From: Terebella lapidaria
Taxonomy: Eukaryota > Annelida > Polychaeta > Terebellida > Terebellidae
Length of the DNA: 64,000 nt
Reading direction: 5' to 3'
Assembly: GCA_949152475.1 (NCBI GenBank)
Contig: OX424567.1
Span: forward strand, 18,749,402-18,813,401
This document shows, in pieces, positions 52,529 through 63,030 of the stretch (positions are counted from its first letter, which is position 1; each line of letters begins with the position of its first letter). Below the pieces are notes generated by a model. It ran no database searches. It was not told the origin of the DNA and saw nothing but the letters and a program-made list of their open reading frames with translations. A program made the position numbers and the translations under genes.

Positions 52529-53357
52529 CTAGTAGGATTTACCGGATGTGTCCGCTGACATTAACTTGCATTTGATGCGTTCATCATGATCAGCCTTAGC
52601 CCGTCGCATTGTTTTCTTAGCTATACGGCGCATATCTTTAAATATTTGGTAATGTTCAGGTTTGCGACTAGATTTACATTGATGTATAACGCTTGTGTGT
52701 CCTGTCGCGAGCTTTATCAGCTCGCCTGCATTCATTTGTGGTATAAGGTTTATCCTGTGGCCGTACCTTGATTACACTATGATGTATACATCCTAGGACT
52801 ATCTCATTGAATTTCATTAGCATTTCGTCCACAGGAGTCTTACGTAAGTCATTACAATCTCTAAATTCATGCTGCAAATCATCGTTAAGGCGCTTGTAAT
52901 CTGTTGTATCGTAATTCCATATCTCACATGTGTATGGCTTCTCTCTAGGTACTGATAACGCTATCTCACAATAGACAGTACAGTGGTCCAAGTTAGAAAT
53001 TGGAGGCAATACGTCGATATGTTGCACAAACTCGGGAGAGTCTGTTATCAATAAATCTAGTAAGTTCGCGCTGTCGTCGGTGTATATGGTTGTAGATGGT
53101 ACTAAGTTGGTACATAGTACCATTTGCACTAGGTTTAGTGAGCGCAATAATTCAACCAGCTTGGACCCCATATCACTGGACGTGTGTTTGGAATTCCATT
53201 CGGTACATCTGTCATTGAAATCGCCTAGAATGATAAGGCAGCTAGGGTTTTCTGCCAAAGCCCTACAGATGGATGTTTGAAAGTTGGTAATAAAATCCTC
53301 GACATTTCTAACTGTTTGCCCCCGTGACAATGGAGGCCTATAATAGATGGCACACAT
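52529..53357 (-). pseudogene. LINE-C ORF2, C-terminal endonuclease half and linker
   Basis: Reading leftwards: 'MCAIYYRPPLSRG', 'CLIILGDFNDRCTEWNSKHT' (GDFN), 'LLDLLITDSPEFVQ' and 'SNLDHCTVYCEI' (DH catalytic pair), then a basic linker 'KVRPQDKPYTTNECRRADKA'. A second frame (52529-52735) continues the linker. Catalytic residues are present, but frameshifts at both ends break the gene. Confidence 0.85.
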
Positions 53358-53449
53358 TATTTTCTAGAAATCTATTGACAATTCGCACCATATACTTCCA
53401 GTGTTGTCCTCATGCAGGTCAGGTCTAGATTTAAATATGATAGCGTCAT

Positions 53450-53939
53450 TCATATACAAAGCAACACCCCGCCATGACAGTTGCGTAGAACATTGTAACC
53501 ACTGATGAGGATGTCATTATCGCTGAAGCGATCGTCAAGCCAAGTTTCACTGATAGCAATTACATCGATTTGCCTATCCCGAGTCATCGCGCAGGTAATT
53601 TCATCAAATTTCAATGTACAGCCTGTAATATCATCTTCCGCTAGTAGGCTGCGAGCATTAACATGACCAAAGCAGATTCGCTTGTCTGTGAGAGTGGGCC
53701 CTGGATTGGGGTGTATGTCGCCCGCACATAATGACAAAATTAGCGAAATGAACAGCAACGATTTACATGTGAGACATGGATGACAGATATGGATCAGAAG
53801 AAATGCACCATCGGATTTAATTCTCGAATTCCGACCAGCACAAAAATTAAACCAATGGCCTATTGAGGCAGTGTATTGCTGAGCAGATATCATTGTTATA
53901 TGATTAAAAGGAAGAAAATAGTGATTCATGCTCTGTCTA
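53450..53939 (-). pseudogene. LINE-C ORF2 start: hydrophobic leader, 2A-like motif, endonuclease N-terminus
   Basis: The first ~78 residues end in a hydrophobic segment 'SLLFISLILSLCAGDIHPNP' followed by GP (motif GDIHPNPGP at 53722-53696). The 2A consensus is D(V/I)ExNPGP; here His replaces Glu. 2A-like leaders that also act as signal sequences are known from AP-endonuclease LINEs of sea urchin and other invertebrates; ribosome skipping would release the leader from the enzyme. The endonuclease follows: 'CFGHVNARSL', 'IDVIAISETWLDD' (catalytic Glu present) and 'ISGYNVLRNCHGG', where the frame breaks. I take the ATG at 53929 as the start. Confidence 0.8.
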
Positions 53940-54179
53940 CTTTTGTGAATTTGACCTTGCGAGAAACACGGTTAAATTGCTGCTCCAACAATATTACCAC
54001 AAAATATACAGACTATGACAATGATATCAAAGTTTCTTCACCAAAACGGAGGAACATTTCAGTCCCTGGCATATAAATATTCATTCGAATGATATTCATA
54101 TTTATATAATTATATAAATATAAATATTCATTCAAATTCATTCAAATGTTCAGAGTGTTCACTGAGGAGATCTCAGAGT

Positions 54180-55491
54180 TCATTCATCATCAAGAGTTAA
54201 CTTAGCTACTGTTTGGAGCGGAGACTCAGCACTCGATGGTTCGGTCCGGAGAGACATCAGCATTTGTCCGAGCCGATTTTCGCCGGCCCATTCCCGTTTG
54301 GTTATCAGTTCATCGTCATGAAGGGAAAGACCGGAACCCCAGACCTTGTCGTTTGGATTCGCTTCTACCAGTATGTTGGATCCAGTCGCTAAGAGGGAGC
54401 CATCAGGTAGGAGTTTTGGGTGAACTTCGCGGGAAGGCCAATATACATTGCATCAGAACAAGCGTCAGTGCGATTCCAGTTGTCGTCGTTCTTGTCAATG
54501 AGTTTGCCGATTCGCTCTATATCTCGAGCCGATTCGCTCTATATCTGCTGCTAGGATTTGTCCCATGGCTATCTCGTCATTGTAATGACGTGCTTTTTCG
54601 AAATTGCAAAATTGTTCAGTGCACGCAAATTTCATTCCCCCCATATGGAAGGTAGAGGGATAAAATTTAGACAAGGGAGATGACAAGCCAAAGAATGCAG
54701 TTACTGTGTCACAGTTCTTGATACCTACTTGACTTACAATGTCACTGGGTAGTTGGTCGAGGTCATTCACACCCAGAGTTGATTTACCGAAGGAGAGCTT
54801 GTGCTGATTCGTGACCCTGTCTTTCCCTTGTATTTCGGGATGGTGTCTGCAGCATTTGCTACAGCCTGGAGTACGCGGCGTTTTCGGTTTATTGATTCAG
54901 GGTATACTGCATTGATGTACAATATTGGAGAATCCGGAAGCTCGTGACGCTTAACCCAGACTGCCTCTTTGTCTTTAAAATGGTGAAATTTAGCGATGAT
55001 GGGCCGGGTCTTACCATGGCGGAAGCAGCGGCCACTCCGATGAGCCCTGATGATGGTACGGTCGTTGTTCGGGATGCCCATGGTGTCGAGGATGTTCAAA
55101 ACCAGCTGCTCACAATTCTCATCCTTTGACTCATTGACGCCACAGAAGAGAAGGCAATCACGTCGGTTGTACGCCTCTGCCTTAGCCAGACGTTCTAGTA
55201 GCTGACTGTTGCTTTCACTCAATGACAGACACTTTATCTCGAGTATTTTGTTTGTTGTTTCAAGTTCCTTAACCTTTGAGCATGTGACGTCCTGGCCAAT
55301 TTTGAACTCTGATAGAGTTGCCTGCATCTGTCCCATCATCGCCAACAGTTCGTCAAGTTTTTCTGCATTTGTTTTTGAGGGATCTCATTTGATGTCATCC
55401 TTGTTCGCTTTGTATCCTTGTGAATTTCGGGGCTGGCTGAATCACAAAACGGACTACTGCCACTGAGCGGTCGTTTTCCAAAGCTAGCCAT
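54180..55491 (-). pseudogene. LINE-C ORF1: coiled coil + RRM-like domain + NADAR domain (frameshifted)
   Basis: Start ATG at 55491 ('MASFGKRPLSGSS'), stop at 54182-54180, about 437 codons' worth, close to LINE-E ORF1. A frameshift near 55380 precedes a long open stretch (55345-54767) with a coiled coil ('KVKELETTNKILEIK') and an RRM-like part ('RRDCLLFCGVNESKDENCEQ', 'IIRAHRSGRCFRHGKTRPII', 'ILYINAVYPESINRKRR'). After another frameshift near 54830 comes NADAR: 'AFFGLSSPLSKFYPSTF', 'FACTEQFCNFEKARHYN', then, past a ~21-base tandem duplication at 54510-54550 that shifts the frame, 'DIERIGKLID' and 'GLPAKFTQN', and in a further frame 'LVEANPNDKVWGSGLSLHDD' and 'WAGENRLGQMLMSLRTEP'. The conserved Glu, D-x-x-W-G and final LM-x-x-R of the family are all readable. 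Confidence 0.85.
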
Positions 55492-56031
55492 CAGGTATGT
55501 AATACATTTACCTGTTACAACAGGTGAGATATCCTATATGTGTTACCCTGGCTGGCTTGTTGTGATGTGTTCGAAAAAATAATAAGTATTGGTCCCTGAA
55601 CAGAAAGTCTATGTTCCAAAAGAAGCAAAGGTTCAAAAGGAACGATTGCTGCATTATTCGTCATGGGGTGCTATACTATTTTACCAGATCATGACGGCAT
55701 CTGTATGGTTTGTCAATGTTAGCTATAACTCACAGCCAATATTTGTGTCAAAGCACGCTGGGCCATGTTATTTTGCAAGCAAAGAGAATATGCATACATA
55801 CGAGCACAGAAAAAGTATGAAATTTACTCTGTATATATATATCGTGTTGACTTCTTGTCACCAATCAATGATAGCATATCATCTTTCGAATAGCTGAGAA
55901 TAATAATTTCTGATTTTAGGTTATCAAACCGTTTTAGGTTATTAGGCCTATAAATCGGCATGGGGTTGCGTCTAAACTGAAATTTACCGCTACATACAAA
56001 ACGGCTGCAGTCAGAGTTTTGTTTGCCTATT
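55492..56031. other. Gene-free stretch
   Basis: The region upstream of LINE-C. The 102-codon frame at 55589-55897 has no recognised features. Possible 5' untranslated region of LINE-C near 55492-55570. Confidence 0.45.
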
Positions 56032-56436
56032 GGCATGATGTTGCATCTGTTGTACGTTGTCCTCCGTCGTCGTTGACCTCATTCTTAGGTTACTGAACTG
56101 ATGGTCCAAAAACTACTGTCGTTGCCAAAAGTGTAGATTAGTGGATTCTGGGTTCATCTTTCATAGTACGAATTTACCTTCACAGAATCTTGTGAGCAAC
56201 ATCTTCAGACGTTCCGGCTGCATCACATGGCCTTGGTCACTGTTGTGGTGTTGTGGTTGTTACGTCACATGACCTGGGTCCACAGAGGTGAAGGTAAATT
56301 CATACTTTGAAAGATGAACCCAGAATCCACCAATCTACACTTTTTTTGATAATAGTTTTTGGACCGTCAGTCCAGTAAACTAAGAATGATGACACCGACG
56401 TCAGAGGACAACGTACAACAGATGCAACATCATGCC
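56032..56436. repeat. Inverted repeat, ~150-bp arms, at the 5' side of the Penelope-like ORF
   Basis: 56032-56183 and 56288-56436 are reverse complements with roughly 85-90% identity by eye, from 'GGCATGATGTTGCATCTGTT' at the outer ends to 'ATTTACCTTCAC' at the inner ends, around a spacer of about 104 bases. The right arm runs into the start of the Penelope-like frame. Penelope-like elements often have complex, partly inverted terminal repeats. Confidence 0.85.
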
Positions 56437-57377
56437 ACATGCAATCATCACACCATCTAGCATAAAATTGGTCTCGAACGTCAAAGGATCAGCAGCGGAT
56501 AAGTCAATACATCAGACAGAAAAAAAGTTACTCAAAATTAGGATTAGACAGTGTAAATTTATGATCGAAAAATTAGCGGAAGCAAAGGAAAAGCTGGAAA
56601 AAGAAATTCACTCGAAAGTACCACCAGAAGACAAAGTTAGCATTTAGACGTTCATTGCACATGCGCACAGGAAGTTGTTCGATGTAAACAAGGAGAGATA
56701 ACGTGCAAAAAATGACTAACTAGCGCAATTGACTGATGATGAAGACACCATCAATGTCAGTCAGAAGATCCACGATATCAAGGATCGATGGGTCATCAAT
56801 CGATCATCGAAAGTCCTGGACAAGGCAACGACCAACCTGTTACAACGTGGGCTAAACTTCGTGGTCACACCAACATCACTGCAGATTAAAGACGTCATCG
56901 TATCATCGTATCAACGGAATTGCCATGCAAACATTTGACTGAGGATAAAGCTGCTAGTCTGAGAAGTGAAGTCGCCAAAACAATAAAAAAAATCCGAACC
57001 GCCAAAATCAAACATCACGTTTGAAGAAAAGAAGGCACTCCAGGCGCTGAAGAAAGATCAAACCATCAGAACCCTTCCAGCTTACAAAGGTAGAGCTACT
57101 GCTATTCTGAACTCTCAAGAATACAACGACAAGTTAACTTCACTGTTAGAAGATCACACAGTATATGAAGTCCTGGATAAAGACCCTACATCTGAATATG
57201 AATACGAGCTAACTAAGTTACTGAGGGACTGGAAAAAGAAGTGGTGGATCACAGACAGACTGTACCACTATATCTACCCAACTACCGAGGCTGTTCCAAA
57301 ATTCTACCGTCTTCCGAAGATACATAAACAAGATAATCCCCTACGACTAATAGTCTCTGGCATAGGTAGTGTCACAT
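56432..57377 (+). pseudogene. Penelope-like element, N-terminal part of the reverse transcriptase ORF
   Basis: Pieces in several frames follow the Penelope-like N-terminus: 'KKLLKIRIRQCKFMIEKLAE' (helical), 'INRSSKVLDKATTNLLQRGL' plus 'NFVVTPTSLQ' (the conserved 'L-KGLNF-PTP' region), then from 57032 'KALQALKKDQTIRTLPAYKG' (canonical LPADKG; Asp is Tyr here), 'ATAILNSQEYNDKL', 'DPTSEYEYELTKLL', 'LYHYIYPTTEAVPKFYRLPK' and 'IHKQDNPLRLIVSGIGSVT'. Similarity stops at GSVT, just before the catalytic RT motifs, so RT core and GIY-YIG nuclease are missing. Several stops and frameshifts. The element kept its 5' side, possibly through a 3' deletion or a later insertion at 57378. Confidence 0.85.
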
Positions 57378-57977
57378 CAGGGCATTACATTAACGATTGC
57401 TCTGGGCAAGTGAAAATTGGGTACAGGCAAGTGGGATTTTAATGTCCTTGCCTGATGGGGCAAGTGAAAAAAAGTTATCTACGATATATTTTGGACGGAT
57501 CTGTTCCACGGCAGTGATAAAAAGCACCCATACTGGGCCGTGTAGCTGTTCAGAACACGAGCGCTGATTGGCTGAGCTCAAGTCAGTCACCCAATCACAG
57601 CGCTCGTTAGATCGCATCTTGTGGTATAACTATGGTCACTGAGTGGCTGTGCTCTAGCAAAAACCACGGCTGTGATGTATGTCAGGCTTTCGGCAAATTT
57701 CCCTGTCAAAATATGGGTTTTCAAGGCAAGGGGACGATAATAACAACAACATTAGGAAGCGGCCGATCAAAGCTCGGTTCAAACTAAAATAGATTATGAT
57801 CACGGCATTTTTGCCTGCATGGTCAACAGAATTCCCGGGCCTTCATTACACAGCATCAGGGATGGTATGCGGCATCGCCCCAAACACCCGGACATCGCGG
57901 GCAGCACACTGTTTACGACGGGAAGAAACTGAACAAACATTATCACTATTTATATATATTTTATTTATATTATCACT
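57378..57977. other. Non-coding stretch with a CCAAT palindrome
   Basis: 57556-57607 holds an inverted pair ACGAGCGCTGATTGG / CCAATCACAGCGCTCGT with a ~20-base loop, so two opposed CCAAT boxes. This may be the promoter of the hAT relic downstream. No other feature seen. Confidence 0.45.
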
Positions 57978-58916
57978 AAGCTTCGAAAATTCAAGCGTTT
58001 CATGCACTTTCTGCAGGATTTGCTTGAAGTCATCAGCACTTTGAGTTTGCAATTTCAAAGGGATTTGACTACTTGTGTGGACTTTCTAGACTCCCTTGAT
58101 GCTGTAAACTTGCAACTAGTGTCTCTCCAATCAATGCCAGAAAAAAAAACACTTTGCAGCTTTTGTGAATTCCATTGACGACCATGATGTCTTCAAGGGT
58201 GTGAAATTGTCCAACTTCGAGGCCAACAGGGAATATGACTTCAAGGATGTCATAAACACAGTCATGGATCGCATTAACAACAGATTGGACAGCACAAATG
58301 ATGCCACAAGAACCATACTCAATGCTGCAAGAGTTGTCGACATCAGGGAATGGCCAAAACAAAAAGACCAGATTGTATCCTTTGGAAATGATAACATCAA
58401 AATTCTGGTGAAATATATTCAAGCGAAATTTCAGCAACTGGGATGCGATGAAGACTCGTTGATGTCTGAATGGACATATGTGAAAAAACACTTTGGCAAC
58501 CGATTGCTGAACCACCAACACGGAGATATCCCAACCATTCAGACGTTATTGTAAACAGAAGCTCACAGGGAGAGTTTCAAGAACTTCTTGCTTCTTCTCG
58601 AAATCATTGTGGTCATCCCAGTCTCATCGTCAATCTGTGAGCGTGGTTTCTCAGTTCTCAAACGTGTGAAGACAGATTCCAGAGCTTCACTCTCCACCAA
58701 AATGATCAACAATTTGATCTCAACAGTGATTGAAGGGTCGTCCCTAGATGACTTTGACAGTGAACGAGCAGTGGAGTTATGGTGGTTAAATGGTCAGCGG
58801 ACAAAACGACCACAGTTTGCAGATGAATACAGTGTCGACCCTGGTGATGACACAGAGGATGTCCTCTTGAAGTACCTCATACTGAACAATAATGGAACAA
58901 TAATGGAACAATAATG
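57978..58916 (+). pseudogene. hAT-superfamily transposase relic, C-terminal part
   Basis: The first frame from 57981 reads 'LRKFKRFMHFLQDLLEVIST'; it shifts in an A-run (58140-58148) into 'HFAAFVNSIDDHDVFKGVKL', 'WPKQKDQIVSFGNDNIKILV' and 'SEWTYVKKHFGNRLLN', passes one in-frame TAA (58552-58554) and ends with the hAT dimerisation signature 'IPVSSSICERGFSVLKRVKT', 'RASLSTKMINNLISTVIEG'. The style matches hAT-derived proteins of the ZNF862-like group. The catalytic N-terminal half and terminal inverted repeats are not seen. With only one indel (in a homopolymer) and one stop, it may be a young relic or a mis-sequenced copy. A 12-base tandem repeat (AATAATGGAACA) covers its 3' end at 58887-58930. 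Confidence 0.8.
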
Positions 58917-59034
58917 GAACAATAATGGAAATGCTCACTCTTTCCGGAACACCTGATTATAATCGATAATTGATAAATATAGTTAATATATATGTATATA
59001 AGGGCTATCAAGCGACGGATATAAAATGTTATTT

Positions 59035-61480
59035 TGTTTCATTTTGTTCCGGGTATCTACTGACCATTACGTTTTCCTTGTATGTACTGTCTGCCTATCT
59101 ATAGAATGGTTGCAAAAACACGAAGTGTTGATTACCGGTTTATTGGTTTGTGGTAATATTAGTATGTTTTCGCTCTCAACAGCGTCATGTGTGTTACATC
59201 TCATACAAATTTGATTTAGTGAGCTCCATGTGCCATGGAGCTTGTTTTTGACATATCTCATTTGCTTCGTGGCTAAGAATCTGCGATGAACCGAATGGTA
59301 CAGCTTAAATGTTGGTTTAAAGTTAACCCTTCGTTCATCACAGTCCTATTTCTAGGTTACTTGATTTTGGTCCGATGACCTGTTGGCGTGCGTTGCATTT
59401 TTCTGAGGTTTTGCATAAAATGCCAAAAATATTTCCTTGTGTATAGTGTTGACTTGTTGGCGTGCGTTGCATTTTCCTGAGGGCTTGCACAAGAATGCCT
59501 AAAATATTTCCAGTGGCTTTTCTCTGTTGTTGATGCATGCGACACTCCTTATCAGCACCCCGGTGGGTGTGTGTGGGTTTCGATGCCCTTGAATCGCTTG
59601 GAGTGAGCCTTTTGGCCCAAATGAGGTTTTCCGATACTGGATTCTCCTGTGCTTTATGAGACACCGTATTCCAGCTGTCTCACCTAATGTTTGGGGGGTC
59701 GACTGTGGATGTGTGGGAAATGATGTATGCTGAGTATTCTAGCGACCTTGAATTTGACCTTTGATCCAGTTTTCAAGGTCACAGTGCAAGATGGCTGGTG
59801 TCTCGCTTGCTGTCAGCTTTGCGATTTGGAAGCCGTTTGTGGATGTATCGGGGATAGTGTATGCTGAGTGTTGTCGCGACCTTGAATTTGACCTTCGGCC
59901 TTGTTTTTGGGGTCTGGGCACGGAGCGGCTGATGATTCGCTCGTTATCGACATTACAGCTTGGGGTTCGATTGTGAACATGTGGAGATTGATACATGCCG
60001 AGTATTATAATGACCTTGGGTTTGGCCTTGACCTCATTATCAAGCTCACATGACAAAATTGTCAATATCTTTCTTGCTGTCGAATATGCAGCTTAGCAAT
60101 CAATTGTGGACATATCTAGGGAAAGAGATACGCGTTTGCTGGATATTTCCCGTGATCTTGAGTTTGATTGGCCATATTTTCAAGGCTACGGGACAAATTT
60201 GCTGATGTCAAAAATAAAGAACATATTGTCTGGTAGCCTGTCTTAGGCGTTGGGCATTATTCCAGCGCTGTTCGGGTTTTCCTGTTCAAAATTGTTGTCA
60301 AATATTGTCAATGATTACTGATCATTCTAGTGAATCTCTCTGTACATAATTGCGTTCACGTGATGGATAAAAATGCAATGTTGACTATTTGTTATTTTCT
60401 TGTATATACTGCTTGTTTGTGGAATGGTTGCTAGAACATGAAATGCGGTTTATCGGTTTAAATTTTTAACTTGTACCGGTTCAGTATTCTGTGTGATATA
60501 TTTTGCTTTCAGCATTGTCATGTATTACATCTGATACAATTTTATTTAATGAGTTCCATTTGCAATGATCTCAGATGTATCTCATCTGCAACGTAGCCAG
60601 GGATCCGCCATGAACTGAATGGTACAGTTTAACTGTTAATTTAAAGTAGATCATCATTTAAGCACAAGTCGTATTTTATGGTGATGTCTGGTTTTTCATG
60701 TTCAATTCTGCTGTCGCGATTTTGCAAACCACGTGAAAAGAAAAAATATCTAAGGATTATTGTTAAATCTAGTAAATCTCTCTGTATATAATCGTGTTCA
60801 GGCGATTGATACAAAATGCAATTTTGTTTCATTTGCTTCAGGTATCCAGATTCAACTGACCATTACGTTTATCTTGTTTTTACTACTTGTTTGTTGAATG
60901 TTTACCAAAACACGAAGTGTTGCTTACTGGTTTAACGTTTGGTGGTAAAATGCTTCGCTCTCAACAGCGTCGTGTATATTACGTCTGATGCAAATTTTGT
61001 TTCATTAAGCACCATGTGCAATGGTCTCTGACATATCTCATTTGCTTCATGGCCGAGAATCCGCGATGAACAGAATGGTACAGCTCAAGTGTTGGCTTGA
61101 ATTAGCCCTTCGTTCATCACTAGACTGTTTTGTTTTGTCGTTTTTTTCTTGTTGGGTTTCTTTTTGCGGTGTTTGGTGTTTGGGTTTTCCTGTACAACTT
61201 TGTTGTCGCGATTTTGGAAACCACATGCAATCACCGGGTGTAATCAAATAACGATTAACTCTCTGTGTATCTCTATGTACGCGTTCAGACGACGGATACA
61301 AAATGCAATTTTGTGTTAATTTGATCCGGGTATCTACTGACCATTAAGTCTTTCTTGTATATACTTTTCCATAGATCGACGCAAAACACGACGTGTTGCT
61401 TACCGGTTTTACGTTTTGTGGTAGTATGTTTCCTCTCAACAGCGTCATGTATACTACGTCTGACAAAAGTCTGATTTAAT
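59035..61480. repeat. Four copies of a ~310-450-bp repeat
   Basis: The phrases 'TTTGTTTCATTTTGTTCCGG', 'CTGACCATTACGTTTTCCTTGTATG'-like text (shared core TGACCATTACGTTT), 'CACGAAGTGTTG', 'CAACAGCGTCATGT' and 'TCATTTGCTTCGTGGC' recur in order from about 59035, 60365, 60815 and 61295. The first two copies are separated by the AGGTCA-family relic (59540-60215). No coding sequence. Confidence 0.8.
59540..60215. repeat. AGGTCA-satellite family relic, inverted orientation
   Basis: 'GGTTTCGATGCCCTTGAATC', 'GGCCCAAATGAGGTTTTCC', and repeated 'GCGACCTTGAATTTGACCTT' followed by TTTTCAAGGTCA. Opposite orientation to the array at 15230-17800 and same orientation as 12090-12330. Confidence 0.75.
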
Positions 61481-61868
61481 TTGCATTCTTAATAGCGACT
61501 TGTTCATATAATGTGAAATGTCCTAGAGTAATTGGCTGTATCCATAGTTCATCCAAACATTACTCGTGTACTAAATGATTTCTATATATCGTATACTGAC
61601 ACAGTTCCTCGCTGATAGAGCATTGCAAAGTAAGTCCCACATAGAGACACGTGCCATACAATGTAGCCATGCTCTCATATGTTTGTGTAATTATATACAT
61701 TGTGATCGCCGGAACGAGTGAAATTATTATGTATGGCTGCTCAGTTACACCATTAAATGCAGTATATATGATCATCATGCGTATTTCTTCTAAACATCGC
61801 TCTGAGGGGGGCTTGTGTGGTTGGCTTTTTGTTTATCATCTCGTGCACGTTGTGCACCATGATCCGCC
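61481..61868. other. Region upstream of LINE-D ORF2
   Basis: No ORF1 is visible upstream of LINE-D, so this copy is either 5'-truncated between the ORFs or has lost ORF1. The short frames here are not supported. Confidence 0.45.
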
Positions 61869-63030
61869 ATGATATGTATTGGGCAGTATCGGGCAGCTAT
61901 AGGCTGGTGGCATTTATTCTGTTGCAGTAAGCCTAAGCAGTTAACGACAAGGTGTTCTGGTAGTCATGAGATATCGAAGCTTACCTTTAAAATTGTGTGC
62001 ATGTTGAGTACATTGCTCCTATTGGCAGGTGATGTACACAAGAATCCCGGGCCCAGTGACAAACGAAAACAATTAGACATTTGTCACATAAATGCTCGCA
62101 GCATTGGATGCAGAGATAATGCTACTCAGGCAACTCTGAAACTTGATGAGATCGAATCATTTGTTATGCGCAATAATTTCGATGTTATATGTGTTAGTGA
62201 AACGTGGCTCGACGAATCCGTAACAAATCATGAAATTTCAATCAGTGGATATTCTGTTATACGAAAGGATCGAAATCGGCACGGAGGCGGCGTTCCCATG
62301 TATGTTTCTGACATTTTACCAGTATTGCGTAGGCAAGAGCTAGAGGCCGATAATATAGAATGTTTATGGATTCAAGTTGGTATAGGTAGTAGAAATGCAC
62401 TGATTTCCGTATACTACCGTCCTCCCATATCAGGACCAAATATGACTCGGAGCACTGAATTTTTCATTATTAATTTGCAAAACAGCGTTGATATGGCACT
62501 GTCACTAGATAAAAACAGCGAATTGAACCCCAACAGCGAATTGAAGTTGAACTTATTTGACTTAATAAATGCCAACAATTTGTTTCAGTTAGTTTCAGAA
62601 CCAACTAGATATACAGAAACAAATGCTAGTTTGCTAGACTTAATCATCACAGATGCTCCAGGTTATGTGTCGAATGTACAAATTCACTCGCCACTTTCAA
62701 ACTTGGATCACTGCATAGTATCGTGCAGTCTCGCTTTTTCCTACGCACATGACCGTTCTTTTACCCGCGATATATGGGATTATTCAATCGCTGATTATGG
62801 ACATTTGAAACAGTCTCTGGAGAACTTTGCTTTCTGTGAATCTGAAGATGTAGACATACGGGCTAAAATGTTCACTGATTTCATATTGACAGAAGCGAGC
62901 CGCCACATTCCCCATAAGATTGTAAAAATAAAACCTAGAAATAAGCCTTACATAACCAGTGCATGTCGGTACGCCGACAGTGTGAGGGACCGTTGGCACA
63001 AAAATATCGTCGCTCGGGAAACCCGATTCA
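61869..63030 (+). pseudogene. LINE-D ORF2, 2A-like leader and AP endonuclease
   Basis: ATG at 61869. Residues 38-53 are hydrophobic ('LTFKIVCMLSTLLLLA') and lead to GDVHKNPGP (54-62; 62028-62054), a 2A-like motif with His for the usual Glu. The endonuclease follows: 'DICHINARSIG', 'FDVICVSETWLDESVTN' (Glu present), 'HGGGVPMYVSD' and 'ISVYYRPP'. Between 'SVDMALSLDKNSEL' and 'LNLFDLINANNLFQLV' the stretch that should carry the GDFN motif is missing; instead AACAGCGAATTGAA is repeated (62515-62545), so a small deletion or rearrangement removed a catalytic Asp/Asn pair. 'SNLDHCIVSC' (DH) is present. This copy is therefore unlikely to nick DNA. Confidence 0.85.

Larger units (their letters stand above)
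50444..55491 (-). mobile_element. LINE-C: ORF1-NADAR plus 2A-led ORF2, minus strand, decayed
   Basis: Reading leftwards from 55491: ORF1 (coiled coil, RRM-like, NADAR) to 54180, a 240-base gap, then ORF2 (2A-like leader, endonuclease, RT, zinc-like tail) to 50444. Gene order and short spacing make this the clearest evidence that the NADAR protein belongs to a LINE. Several frameshifts show an inactive copy. No poly(A)-like tail is seen beyond 50444. Confidence 0.85.

Noticed and set aside
58069-58521. 150-codon minus-strand frame
   Set aside because: Antisense of the hAT transposase relic.
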